Source: an uncultured Draconibacterium sp. (lineage in GTDB: Bacteria; Bacteroidota; Bacteroidia; Bacteroidales; Prolixibacteraceae). From it: DNA of 64,000 nucleotides. The position numbers and the translations under genes are program-made. This document shows positions 19,994 through 29,700 of this stretch, piece by piece. The notes beneath the pieces are model-generated. The model worked only from the letters and a program-made list of their open reading frames with translations, did not search any database and was not told the origin of the DNA. The stretch spans positions 3,712,001-3,776,000 of the forward strand of contig NZ_OY781981.1 of NCBI RefSeq assembly GCF_963677565.1, written 5' to 3'. Every line of letters starts with the position of its first letter. Position 1 is the first letter of the stretch.

Positions 19994-21118
19994 ATGAAAC
20001 GACGAAACTTCATCCTAAACTCCCTGTTAATAGGCACTGGTGCAACAGTTACTCCTAATTTATTACTTGGAGCAAAATCCAAAAATGAGATTGCTTTCAT
20101 CGACCGTATTCTTCCTGCACCGGTTGGCGGTGGCTATCAGGACCCGGATTATTGGATTTGGGGTTCGTCGGTTATTAAGGGCGAAGACGGCAAGTATCAC
20201 ATGTTTGCCAGTCGCTGGTTAAAAGCTTTGGGTTTTGGGAAATGGGTTACCAATTCTGAAGTGGTTCATGCTGTTGCTGATACACCGGTTGGGCCTTACA
20301 AAACGGTGGAGGTAGCCTTGCCCGTACGCGGAAAAGAATATTGGGACGGACTGTGCACGCATAACCCCAAAGTGGTAAAATACAAGGATAAATATTTATT
20401 GTACTATTTCGGAAATACCTACGATTTTAGACAACCTACTGTTGATGATACATCGCTTGATTCGGAAGACCGAACAAAAGCCTGGATGAATAAACGAGTA
20501 GGTGTTGCCATTAGCGACAGCGTTTACGGCCCCTGGAAGCGTTTGGATAAACCAGTAATTGAACCGCGCGAGGGGCACTGGGATGCTTCAATAACGTCTA
20601 ATCCTGCTCCGGTGGTTAACGTTAAAACCGGCGAAATACTGCTGATGTACAAATCGTCTACCTACGGAAAAAGGCCACCGCTTTTATTGGGAGTGGCAAA
20701 GGCAACAAACCCCGAAGGACCTTATGAACGTTTAAGCGAGGAACCAATTTTCAGGTTCGACTCTCCGGGAAAAGAGCGGGTGGATGTTGAGGATCCTTTT
20801 GTGTGGTGGAACGGCGAAAAATACGAAGCCATTATTAAAGACCGTTCGGGCGAAATATGTGGCGAAGAAGGTGGGGGCATTCACGCCTGGTCAAACGATG
20901 GAGTAAAGTGGCAATTGTTTGATAAAGTAAAAGCTTACAGTCGCGATGTACTTTGGGACGATGGAAGAATTACTCATCAAAATCATTTTGAAAGGCCTTT
21001 CTTGCTGGTTGAAAACGGAGTGCCTACCCATTTGTTTGCAGCTACCGGCAACGGGCCTAAAGCCTGGAGTTTTGATAAAACCTGGAACATGGTAATTCCA
21101 TTAAGTACTGATTTTTAA
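19994..21118 (+). CDS. GH43/GH32-clan-like beta-propeller protein with twin-arginine signal
   Basis: A 374-residue protein. The N-terminus MKRRNFILNSLLIGTGA has a twin-arginine-like signal, different from the Sec or lipoprotein signals of its neighbours. The body has repeated propeller-blade motifs (YHMFASRW, HNPKVVKYKDKYLLYYFGN, DVEDPFVWWNGEKYEAI) with acidic residues in the positions used by GH43-clan enzymes. I cannot assign a numbered family. Tat export usually carries folded or cofactor-containing proteins, which may fit a partnership with the FAD enzyme 5 bp upstream. It could also be a substrate-binding or regulatory propeller. Confidence 0.72.
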   Translation: MKRRNFILNSLLIGTGATVTPNLLLGAKSKNEIAFIDRILPAPVGGGYQDPDYWIWGSSVIKGEDGKYHMFASRWLKALGFGKWVTNSEVVHAVADTPVGPYKTVEVALPVRGKEYWDGLCTHNPKVVKYKDKYLLYYFGNTYDFRQPTVDDTSLDSEDRTKAWMNKRVGVAISDSVYGPWKRLDKPVIEPREGHWDASITSNPAPVVNVKTGEILLMYKSSTYGKRPPLLLGVAKATNPEGPYERLSEEPIFRFDSPGKERVDVEDPFVWWNGEKYEAIIKDRSGEICGEEGGGIHAWSNDGVKWQLFDKVKAYSRDVLWDDGRITHQNHFERPFLLVENGVPTHLFAATGNGPKAWSFDKTWNMVIPLSTDF

Positions 21119-21162
21119 AGAATCGTGAATACAATTTTTTCAAATCAACTAAAACTTTAAAT

Positions 21163-23499
21163 ATGAATTTTTACGAAAAACTTATACTTTTTTTGTTTCT
21201 GCTACTGTCCTCAGCTTATTATGCCGAAGCACAAAAAACGCCGGCAGACCTGGTGAACCCATTTATAGATACCCATAATTCGCGATGGTTTTATTTTAAT
21301 TCGGCTTGTCGTCCGTTTGGCATGGTAAACCTAAGTCCGGATACTGATACTGATAAAACATGGAGTTCGGGGTATTTGTACGATAGCAAAACCATTCGTT
21401 GTTTTAGCCACATTCATGCCTGGCAGTTGGCAGGCATTGCTGTTCTGCCAACAACAGGCGAGTTTAAAGGGCATTTAGGAATGAACGCATACCAATCAGG
21501 TTTTACTCACGATACCGAAGTGGCGAAACCCGGTTATCACAAAGTGGTGCTCGATGATTATGAAATAACAGCAGAGCTTACTTCTTCAACACGCGTTGGG
21601 TTTCACAGGTATACCTTCCCCAAAAAGAAAAATAAGGCCATCATTTTTGATATTGGAGCAAAGCTTGCCCATGGGCCTACGGTCTACTCGAAAGTATGGA
21701 AAGTTAGCGATACTGAAATAGCAGGAGTTCAGGTACTAAGCAAAACAGGTCGTCGACCCAAAGATACTCCTGTTTATTTTGTAGCACGCCTAAATAAGCC
21801 TTTCAGTTCGATAAAAGGCTGGAAAGATAAAAAGCTCTTGGCCAATGCGCCCGATACCATTCAGGGAGTAAATGTTGGTGCCGCTTTGTTTTTCGATTCA
21901 AAAGAAAAAGAAGAAATTTTAATGAAAGTTGGAATTTCGTATGTAAGTACCGAACAAGCCCGCTTAAACCTCGATACCGAAATTAACCATTGGGATTTCA
22001 ATCAGGTTGTTCAATCTTCGGTTGATGAATGGAACGAGTGGTTAGGAAGAATTAAGATAAAAGGAGGAACAGAGCAGCAACAAATTAAGTTTTATACTGA
22101 TTTATGGCGGTCGTTACTTGGGCGAAGAATTGTTAGCGATGTAGATGGTAAATACATGGACAGAACGGGCGAAAATGCTGTGGTGCGTTCGGTTCGTTTA
22201 GATGAAAACGGGGAGCCACTGTTTCCGCATTATAATTTCGATGCGTGGTGGGGCAGCCATTGGTCGCTGAATATTTTATGGTCGATGGTTTACCCCGAAG
22301 TGATGGATGGTTTTTGTAACACCATGGTGGATATGTATCAAAATGGCGGATTAATTCCGCGCGGTCCTTCAGGTGGAAACTATACTTTTGTAATGATTGG
22401 TGATCCGTCAACCTCGTTTTTTGCAACAGCCTACAATAAAGGAATCCGGAATTACGATGCTGAAAAAGCCTACGAAGGATTGCGAAAAAATGCTTTTGTG
22501 GGAGGTTCGCGCGATCATGCAGGTTACGAACATAACTCACCAGCTTTTGGCGGCGGTATGCAATACTATGTTGAGCAGGGCTGGGTGCCAGAAGGGATAG
22601 AAGCAAAAGGAGCCCATAAGGACGGTGCATCGATGACCCTGGAATATGCCTACCAGGATTGGTGTTTGGCACAAATGGCAAAATCCCTTGGCAAACACAG
22701 CGATTACGAGTTGTTTATGGAGCGATCGGAAAATTACAAGCACCTGTGGAATCCTGAAACCCGAATGATGCATCCGCGCGAAATGGACGGTAGTTGGATC
22801 GAAGATTTTCAGCCGGTGGTTGAAGGTTTTAATGCAAGAGGTTTTTGCGAAAGTAACTCAGCTATTTATACGCATTTTGTACCACACGATGTGGCAGGAT
22901 TAATCGAGCTCTTTGGTGGTAACGAAAAGTACACCGAATTTTTGGATTGGTGTTTTAACGAAGGCGAAAAGCTCGATTTTGTTGGAATTAACAAAAACCA
23001 TGCAGCTAACTGGATTGACTATGGTAATCAGCCCGGTACCGGAATGGCTCATTTATTTAACTACTCGGGAGCACCGTGGCTTACGCAAAAGTGGGTCCGA
23101 AAAGTAAAAGAGGCTTATGGCGATATAACTCCTTACGATGGCTATAAAGGCGACGAAGATCAGGGGCAAATGGGGGCTTTGGGTGTGTTAATGGCAATGG
23201 GATTATTCCAGGTTGATGGTGGAGCTGCAGTAAAACCCTATTATGAAATTACAAGCCCATTATTTAACGAAATCAGCATTCGGCTAAATCCCGATTATTA
23301 TCCGGGTAAAAAGTTTGTGATTAAAACCAATCAGCCGGAACATGCTTATATTCAGGCGGCCAAATTAAATGGTAAGCCTTGGGAAAAGTGTTGGTTTTTT
23401 CACTCCGATTTCGAAAAAGGCGGGACGCTGGAACTGGAAATGGGAACGCAGCCGAATAAAAAATGGGGGATGAAAGACCCCTTGCCCATAAAGAAATAA
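21163..23499 (+). CDS. GH92 calcium-dependent exo-alpha-mannosidase family enzyme
   Basis: A 778-residue secreted GH92 protein. After the signal (ending AEAQ) VNPFIDTHNS and ACRPFGMVNLSPDT are the standard GH92 opening; FSHIHAWQLAG, HYNFDAWWGSHW, HNSPAFGGGMQYY and DEDQGQMGALGVLMAMGLF are later landmarks of the beta-sandwich and (alpha/alpha)6 domains. GH92 enzymes usually remove alpha-mannose by inversion with calcium. DEDQGQMGA matches the catalytic acidic cluster region. Mannose in the substrate, or another alpha-linked sugar, is therefore plausible. It is the last gene of the locus; no clear terminator follows within 220 bp, a stretch in which I see nothing else. Confidence 0.93.
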   Translation: MNFYEKLILFLFLLLSSAYYAEAQKTPADLVNPFIDTHNSRWFYFNSACRPFGMVNLSPDTDTDKTWSSGYLYDSKTIRCFSHIHAWQLAGIAVLPTTGEFKGHLGMNAYQSGFTHDTEVAKPGYHKVVLDDYEITAELTSSTRVGFHRYTFPKKKNKAIIFDIGAKLAHGPTVYSKVWKVSDTEIAGVQVLSKTGRRPKDTPVYFVARLNKPFSSIKGWKDKKLLANAPDTIQGVNVGAALFFDSKEKEEILMKVGISYVSTEQARLNLDTEINHWDFNQVVQSSVDEWNEWLGRIKIKGGTEQQQIKFYTDLWRSLLGRRIVSDVDGKYMDRTGENAVVRSVRLDENGEPLFPHYNFDAWWGSHWSLNILWSMVYPEVMDGFCNTMVDMYQNGGLIPRGPSGGNYTFVMIGDPSTSFFATAYNKGIRNYDAEKAYEGLRKNAFVGGSRDHAGYEHNSPAFGGGMQYYVEQGWVPEGIEAKGAHKDGASMTLEYAYQDWCLAQMAKSLGKHSDYELFMERSENYKHLWNPETRMMHPREMDGSWIEDFQPVVEGFNARGFCESNSAIYTHFVPHDVAGLIELFGGNEKYTEFLDWCFNEGEKLDFVGINKNHAANWIDYGNQPGTGMAHLFNYSGAPWLTQKWVRKVKEAYGDITPYDGYKGDEDQGQMGALGVLMAMGLFQVDGGAAVKPYYEITSPLFNEISIRLNPDYYPGKKFVIKTNQPEHAYIQAAKLNGKPWEKCWFFHSDFEKGGTLELEMGTQPNKKWGMKDPLPIKK

Positions 23500-23719
23500 A
23501 AGAGCAACGAAGAATAGACAAAACCACATGACTTAAAGAATTAGACCAGAGCGAATGAGAGATTCTATAAACTTTCACAAAATATGTCCCCATTAACAGA
23601 TTGCTGGCTACATTTTGTAGTCATTAAAAAAAATAGACATAGATACAAAATTAATAAAATTGAATATTTTGGATGTTTATATAAATGCACAACATAGAAA
23701 AATAAAAAATCACCTTAAA

Positions 23720-24330
23720 ATGAACAGAATAAACATAGTAACGATGATAATAATTTTCGGTCTGCTAATAGTATCATGCGGAACGAATACTGAGGCCCAA
23801 AAGGGAATGACAAAAAATTAACGGATCCCGGTTCAAGCGAAACGAAAGCAATACAGTTTGACAAAACATTAATTTTTCAGGCTTCACTAGAAGGAAATAT
23901 AAAAACGGTGCAAAATGCTCTGGAAAAGGGATTTGATCCCAACACCATTGATGAAAATAAAAGAACAGCCTTAATGCTGGCTGCTTACAATGGAAATAAT
24001 GAGATTGTAAAACTTCTGATTAATAGAGGGGGAGACGTAAATTTAACTGACGAGATTGAGAGAACGGCTTTAATGTACGCATCAACCGGCCCTTTTGTAA
24101 ACACTGTTACAACATTATTAGAGGCTGGGGCAGAGCCGAATTTGATAGAGAAAGAAGAAAATTGGACTGCTGCTATGATGGCGTCTGCAGAAGGTCAACT
24201 GGAAGTCCTAAAAACACTAATTGCTTATGGCGCTGATCTTAATATGGTCGATATCGATGGTGAATCTTCTTTGGATTTTGCCAGTGCAAATGGTCATACG
24301 GCTGTAGTTGAATACATTAAATCTGTCTAA
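23720..24330 (+). pseudogene. Ankyrin-repeat lipoprotein gene broken by a frameshift
   Basis: The ATG at 23720 opens a lipoprotein signal (FGLLIVSC) that ends at a TAA at 23819-23821 after 33 codons. The next frame is open from 23794 and reads without a break into four ankyrin-type repeats ending at 24330 (for example TALMLAAYNGNNEIVKLLI). Joining the two frames inside the A6 run at 23812-23817, as if one A were missing, gives a normal exported ankyrin lipoprotein of about 200 residues. An internal GTG at 23908 could still make a signal-less ankyrin protein. A homopolymer sequencing error, a real loss, or slippage-based on/off variation would all look the same here. Confidence 0.75.
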
Positions 24331-24432
24331 AAAGCAGCTAACCCGAAGGAATGATGCTTGTATTAACTTTTAAAACAAACTTATAATTATTAATACTATT
24401 TATTCATCTTTAATTGGTGCTGGTTTTACTAC

Positions 24433-24661
24433 TGGAAAGATGGAAAACAAAAAAAGAAAGCCAAAGTTAGCCATCCTACCCACAATCCTACCCAGATTTA
24501 AATACAAGGCTAAAGTAAATGCCCTGATATTATAAATTGAAAGCTGAGCGTTAGGGCTAATAGTTTCAGGGCAGCCTTGTATTTAATCCCGGATGGCAAG
24601 TCTGAGACTTTCTTTTCTTTTTTTTCTTTTTTTCTTCTCTTTTGAGGATAATTTATTTTAC
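24433..24661. ncRNA. Long imperfect palindrome, copy A (candidate structured RNA or MITE-like element)
   Basis: The 475-bp gap between the ankyrin gene and the sigma gene holds a nested inverted repeat: AAAGAAAG (24453-24460)/CTTTCTTT (24608-24615); GCCATCC (24470-24476)/GGATGGC (24591-24597); a perfect 14-bp stem 24498-24511/24573-24586; and GCCCTGA (24521-24527)/TCAGGGC (24566-24572). A pyrimidine tract then CTTTTGAGG follows on the right. A homologous element lies at 38141-38368, with arms that differ yet stay paired. The strand of action and function are unknown. Downstream to 24805 there is only AT-rich sequence that may contain the sigma gene promoter. Confidence 0.65.
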
Positions 24662-24805
24662 AAAATTATATTAAAGAGTCTGTTCTTATATTATTAAACC
24701 CAGTTAATCCTTTAGCTCTAGGGGCGGAGGGTGACAAGATGAGTTCATTGTTTTCAAAAAAAATAAATTCGTTATTTTCGTAGAATCTATTCTAACTAAA
24801 ACTAA

Positions 24806-25366
24806 ATGAATCCAACAAAGGATATCATAAATAAACTTAATAATAGAGACGCGATGGCATTAAAGGAATTCTTTACTGGATTCTACCCTTCGCTTTGTGT
24901 CTTTACTCGTAATATTATTAAGGAGACAGATATCGTTGAAGATATCGCACAGGAGTCTTTTCTTGTTTTCTGGGAGAGCAACAAAAATTTTGATGATCTG
25001 GATATCCTGAAAGGCTATTTATATAAAACTGCAAAGAATAAATGCCTAAATCATCTCAAATTAAAGGGGCTGAGAAATGAAATCATTAAAAATGGTTTCG
25101 ACAAAAAGGAATTTGTATATGAACTAATTTTGGAAGAAGAAACGTACCGGATTATACATGATGCAATTAAAAATCTTCCCCCACAGAGTAAGCGAATAAT
25201 TAAGCTAAGTATGAAAGGATATAAAAATCCGGAAATAGCAGAAGAGCTAAATGTCTCAGTCAATACCGTTAAAACACTAAAAGGAAATGCTTATAAAGTA
25301 TTGAGGGAGAACTTAAAAGACCATGTGTTTATATTGATCTTGTTAAATCAAATCCTGAATATGTAG
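24806..25366 (+). CDS. ECF-type RNA polymerase sigma factor (FecI/RpoE-like)
   Basis: A 186-residue sigma-70 family protein of the extracytoplasmic-function class. Residues 20-85 form region 2 (DIVEDIAQESFLVFWES, then LYKTAKNKCLNHLK) for -10 recognition and region 4 is a helix-turn-helix, RIIKLSMKGYKNPEIAEELN with NVSVNTVKTLK. The FecR-type gene starts 153 bp downstream and a SusC with STN domain follows, the known cis arrangement in which outer-membrane transport releases the sigma factor. It should activate the locus at 26.8-34.3 kb. The gap to FecR includes a tandem 8-bp ATCTAGAC duplication of no clear meaning. Confidence 0.92.
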   Translation: MNPTKDIINKLNNRDAMALKEFFTGFYPSLCVFTRNIIKETDIVEDIAQESFLVFWESNKNFDDLDILKGYLYKTAKNKCLNHLKLKGLRNEIIKNGFDKKEFVYELILEEETYRIIHDAIKNLPPQSKRIIKLSMKGYKNPEIAEELNVSVNTVKTLKGNAYKVLRENLKDHVFILILLNQILNM

Positions 25367-25519
25367 ATTTTAGCTGCTCCTAGCATCTAGACATCTAGAC
25401 TTTTACTTCTTGTTGGTTTGTTGTTGCCTCAAAAGATTGGTGTAAATGTCAAAAAAAAATGATTTGTCATTCACCCTGTTTGTTATCTCATTAAAATAGT
25501 TAGTGTAGAAGGAGATAAA

Positions 25520-26692
25520 ATGAACAAGATTTATCAAATAATGGAAGTTGCCAGTTTGATTGCTAAAAAGTTAAGCAATCAACTAGATTCCGAAGAGAGC
25601 AAAAGTCTTAGTTCTTGGAAAAAAGAATCCACAAAGAATGAAGAACTTTTCAATAAGATTACTGATTGGGATAATTATCAGGAACGAAATAAGGCCTATA
25701 ACATTTTTAATTCCGAAAAGGCTTGGAAACATTTCTCGAAGAATATTGAGAAGTCGAAAAAACGAATTGGCTTAACATCGCTTTTAAAATATGCTGCAGC
25801 TATTACTGTTCCATTAATTCTAGGTGGACTAATTTTCTTTCATTTATCCAATACGAATGAGCAATTACCCCAGAAAGTTACATCTATTATGCCCGGAACT
25901 CAAAATGCCATTGTCATTCTTGATGATGGTGAAGAAATAAGTTTGGAAGATGAGAATCTGGATCAATTGGTAGAAAAAGATGGTTCGGTTATCCGCAATA
26001 TAAATGGAGAATTAAGTTATTCTGAGGTTGAATCTAAACGAAAAAAACGATTGCAGAATACCTTGGTTGTACCACGTGGAGGTGAATATAATTTGATTTT
26101 ATCAGATGGTTCAAAAGTATTTCTGAATTCAATGAGTCAACTTTCTTATCCCGTGAATTTTGAAGTAGATAAACGAGAAGTAACCTTGGAAGGGGAAGCA
26201 TATTTTGAAATTGAAAGAGATGAGAACCGACCATTCTTGGTAAATATAAATGGTTTAAAAATAGAGGTATTAGGTACATCATTTAACGTGAAAGGCTACA
26301 ATGATGAAGATGAAATCTACACAACATTAGTGGAAGGTAAAGTTAAACTGAATACTTCTGCAACAGATGATGACCTGATATTAATTCCTGATCAACAAGC
26401 TATTCTGGAGAAAAAAACAGACAATATTATAATACATGATGTTGACGCAAGCCAATTCATTGGTTGGAAAAACGGAATTTATTCATTTTCAGATCAGTCA
26501 ATAGAGGAGATTATGAAAACGCTTTCCAGGTGGTATGATTTTGAATATGAATTTAAGGATGATTCCCTTAAAGATTTAAAATTCGAAGGTGGGTTAAATA
26601 AATACGACGATATAGATCCGATTCTGGATATAATTGAAAGTACTGGAAAACTAAAAATTGAAATTAATGGGAATAAAATAACCTTTATGTAG
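25520..26692 (+). CDS. FecR-family anti-sigma factor
   Basis: A 390-residue inner-membrane anti-sigma factor. An N-terminal cytoplasmic part of about 90 residues binds the sigma factor, a single transmembrane helix lies near residues 93-111 (YAAAITVPLILGGLIFFHL), and the periplasmic FecR domain includes VPRGGEYNLILSDGSKVFLN and GEAYFEIERDENRPFLV. The C-terminal part (SIEEIMKTLSRWYDFEYEF) resembles the STN-like DUF4974 domain that contacts the SusC signalling domain. It couples substrate at the cell surface to release of the ECF sigma factor encoded just upstream. Confidence 0.92.
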   Translation: MNKIYQIMEVASLIAKKLSNQLDSEESKSLSSWKKESTKNEELFNKITDWDNYQERNKAYNIFNSEKAWKHFSKNIEKSKKRIGLTSLLKYAAAITVPLILGGLIFFHLSNTNEQLPQKVTSIMPGTQNAIVILDDGEEISLEDENLDQLVEKDGSVIRNINGELSYSEVESKRKKRLQNTLVVPRGGEYNLILSDGSKVFLNSMSQLSYPVNFEVDKREVTLEGEAYFEIERDENRPFLVNINGLKIEVLGTSFNVKGYNDEDEIYTTLVEGKVKLNTSATDDDLILIPDQQAILEKKTDNIIIHDVDASQFIGWKNGIYSFSDQSIEEIMKTLSRWYDFEYEFKDDSLKDLKFEGGLNKYDDIDPILDIIESTGKLKIEINGNKITFM

Positions 26693-26700
26693 GAATGGAA

Positions 26701-26727
26701 ACAGGAGATGTTTGCACCATCTCCTGT
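26701..26727 (+). promoter_or_regulatory. Perfect hairpin between fecR-type and susC-type genes
   Basis: ACAGGAGATG (26701-26710) and CATCTCCTGT (26718-26727) are perfect 10-bp arms with a 7-base loop, 8 bp after the FecR stop. There is no T run after it, so it is more likely an mRNA-processing or 3'-end-stabilising structure, or a weak terminator that lets regulatory genes and the transporter be expressed at different levels. Confidence 0.55.
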
Positions 26728-26784
26728 CTAAACAATTCCTGCATAAAATACAGTAAATAATTGTTTAATTAATCACTTAAAAGT

Positions 26785-29700
26785 ATGAAAAAAAACTTAA
26801 ATGAATGTTTCCCAAAGGGGAAATATGTTCGAATGTTTAAGGCTATGAAATTGACTATGCTTTTTATCTTTCTAGGGATTCTGCAGGTTACTGCGAATAA
26901 CAGCTATTCGCAGAATGCAAGAATTAGTCTTGATTTGAAAGATGCAAAGCTTCAAGAAGTTTTAACTGAAATTCAGAAACAAACTGAATTTACCTTTTTC
27001 TATAGTCTTGAAGATGTAAAAGATCTCGAAAGAATCGATTTAGAAGTCAAGGAAGCCAAATTGAATGAGGTGTTAGACGAATGTTTCAAAAATACAGGTC
27101 TTGAGTATGAGATAAAGCACAAGGCTATTGTTTTGAAAAAGTCACTAAAAAAGAAATCTGAAACTCCCGAGGACATTGAAAAATCAAAAATTCAGGATCA
27201 AAAAAAAGTTGTGAAAGGGAAAGTCGTTGACGAAACTCAAATGCCAATGCCAGGTGTTTCCATCATTGTTATGGGAACAACTGTTGGTGTAATTTCTGAT
27301 AATGAAGGAAATTTTACCCTTGAAATTCCTGAAGACGCGGAAACATTGCAGTTTTCTTTTGTAGGATATAAGAGAAAAGAAATTCTCATTGATGAAAATA
27401 ACTTCATGAATGTAAATATGGAAGAAGATATTGCAGGGATTGATGAAGTTATTGTAATAGGTTATGGTACCCAGAAAAAAAGTGATATTACCGGAGCTGT
27501 TGCATCTGTTGGTAACGAAAAGTTAGAAATGACACCGAATGTGAATATTGCACAAGCTATACAAGGCTCTATTCCTGGTGTAATGGTTCAGAATACTTCA
27601 GCGGGTGCTTCTTCATCACAAACAGTAATGATTAGGGGACGAAATTCAATAAAAGCAAGTAATGAGCCTCTTATTGTTGTCGATGGAATCCCATACGGAG
27701 GAAATCTTAGCGATTTAAGTTTAAATGATGTAAAAAGTATTGAAATTCTTAAGGATGCTTCGGCAGCAGCAATTTATGGTTCCCGAGGCTCTAATGGAGT
27801 AATTCTTGTAACGACAAAACAAGGTCAGCTTGGAAAACCTAAAATCAACTATGAAGCAAAATTCTCGATCCAGAAATATACGAACATGCTAGATATGCTG
27901 GATGGAGGGGAGTTTTATGAATTTAAAAATACCCGTGATGCGACACAGTTTACCGAAGAAGAATTGGAAATTTACAACTCGGGAAATTGGGTTGATTGGC
28001 CTGGATTGGCAATAAGGACAGGTAATTCCCAAGAGCATAATGTTTCGATTTCGGGAGGAACAGAAAAGGTAAAATATTATTTGGGAGCTAGTTATTACGA
28101 TGTAAAAGGATTGGTAGTTAATGATGATTTTCAACGCATATCTACCCGTATTAACCTTGAAACGAAAATAACTGATTGGTTCTCCTTAGGTACCAGAACG
28201 CAATTAACATTGGATAATGCTGATGGGGATTCTCCAGATAGCGAATCTGATGCAATATTCACAATGAATCCTTTAACGACAGCATTCGATGCTGATGGTA
28301 ATCAAGTTATTTTTCCATATGAAGGAAAGCTAGATGGCAATCCCCTTCAAAAAGTTCTATACGATGATGTAGACCGCGGATATCAAATATTATCGAATAA
28401 CTATGCAATTGTAGATTTTCCTTTTATTCAGGGATTGAAATATCAAATCAATACAGGAATTCGATATCGATTCTCCGATAAGGCGAGCTATGCAGGAAGA
28501 AATACACAAGTGGGAGTTCAATCCCGGGGTACTGCCTATACCAATCGTAGTATTAGTGAAAATGTCATCATTGAAAATATCTTGTCATATAACAGGGAAA
28601 TTGATAAACATACCATTTTTGCCACCTTACTTTATAGTTCAGAGAGTAATAAAAAAACATCAAATGGTTTTAACGCATCTGGATTTCCAAATGATTTTTT
28701 ATCGTGGTATGGTGCAGGTCAGGCAGATGTTAAAGATCCGGATTACTCATACTCAAAAACAAACATGATCTCTCAAATGGCAAGATTAAACTATTCGTTT
28801 GATAGTAGATATCTACTTACCCTTACCGCACGAAGAGATGGCTTTTCAGGATTCGGAACTCACAATAAGTGGGGTGTTTTCCCTTCAGTGGCACTTGGTT
28901 GGAATTTGTCGAATGAAGATTTTTTCCCACTAAACAATTTCTTTAATAACCTGAAGGTAAGGTCTTCTTATGGATTGAATGGTAATCAGGCTGTTGGGGC
29001 ATATGAAACCATTTCGCGATTGGGAGAAGAAAATATTGTTTCGGGAGAAACTACCATGCCAGGATATATTCCAACTAAACTTGGTCAAGATGAACTCGGA
29101 TGGGAATCATCAAAAGTATTAAACCTTGGAATAGATTTTAGTATTGCGGAAGGACGGTTTTCCGGAGCATTGGATTATTATAATACAAGAACTTATGACC
29201 TATTATTAGACCGTACTATTTCTCCAGTGCATGGAATTACTTCTATTACCCAGAATATTGGTAAAACAAAAAACAACGGTTGGGAAGCTACTCTAACAAC
29301 TAGAAATATTGTTTCAGCCAAATTTAACTGGATGACCAATATGAACTTTGCATATAATAAAAACGAGATTGTTTCATTATATGGCAATCTGGATGAGAAT
29401 GGAAATGAAATCGATGATATCGCGAATGATTGGTTTATCGGGCAACCAATACGAGTAAATTATGATTATGTATTCGATGGTGTCTGGCAAAGTTCAGAAG
29501 CAGATGAAGCAGCAAAATGGGAGTCTGTTCCTGGTTACATTAAGTTAAAGGATGTAGATGGGGATTATAAAATGACAGGTGATGATCGCCAAATAATTGG
29601 ACAAAGAGATCCTAAGTTTTTATGGGGAATGACCAACACTTTTTCATATGACAACTTTAGTTTAAGCTTTTTCATTCACGGTGTTCATGGTATAACCAAG

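Noticed and set aside
25385..25400. Tandem ATCTAGAC duplication as a regulatory site
   Set aside because: Only two short units in a gap, not placed near a promoter box.
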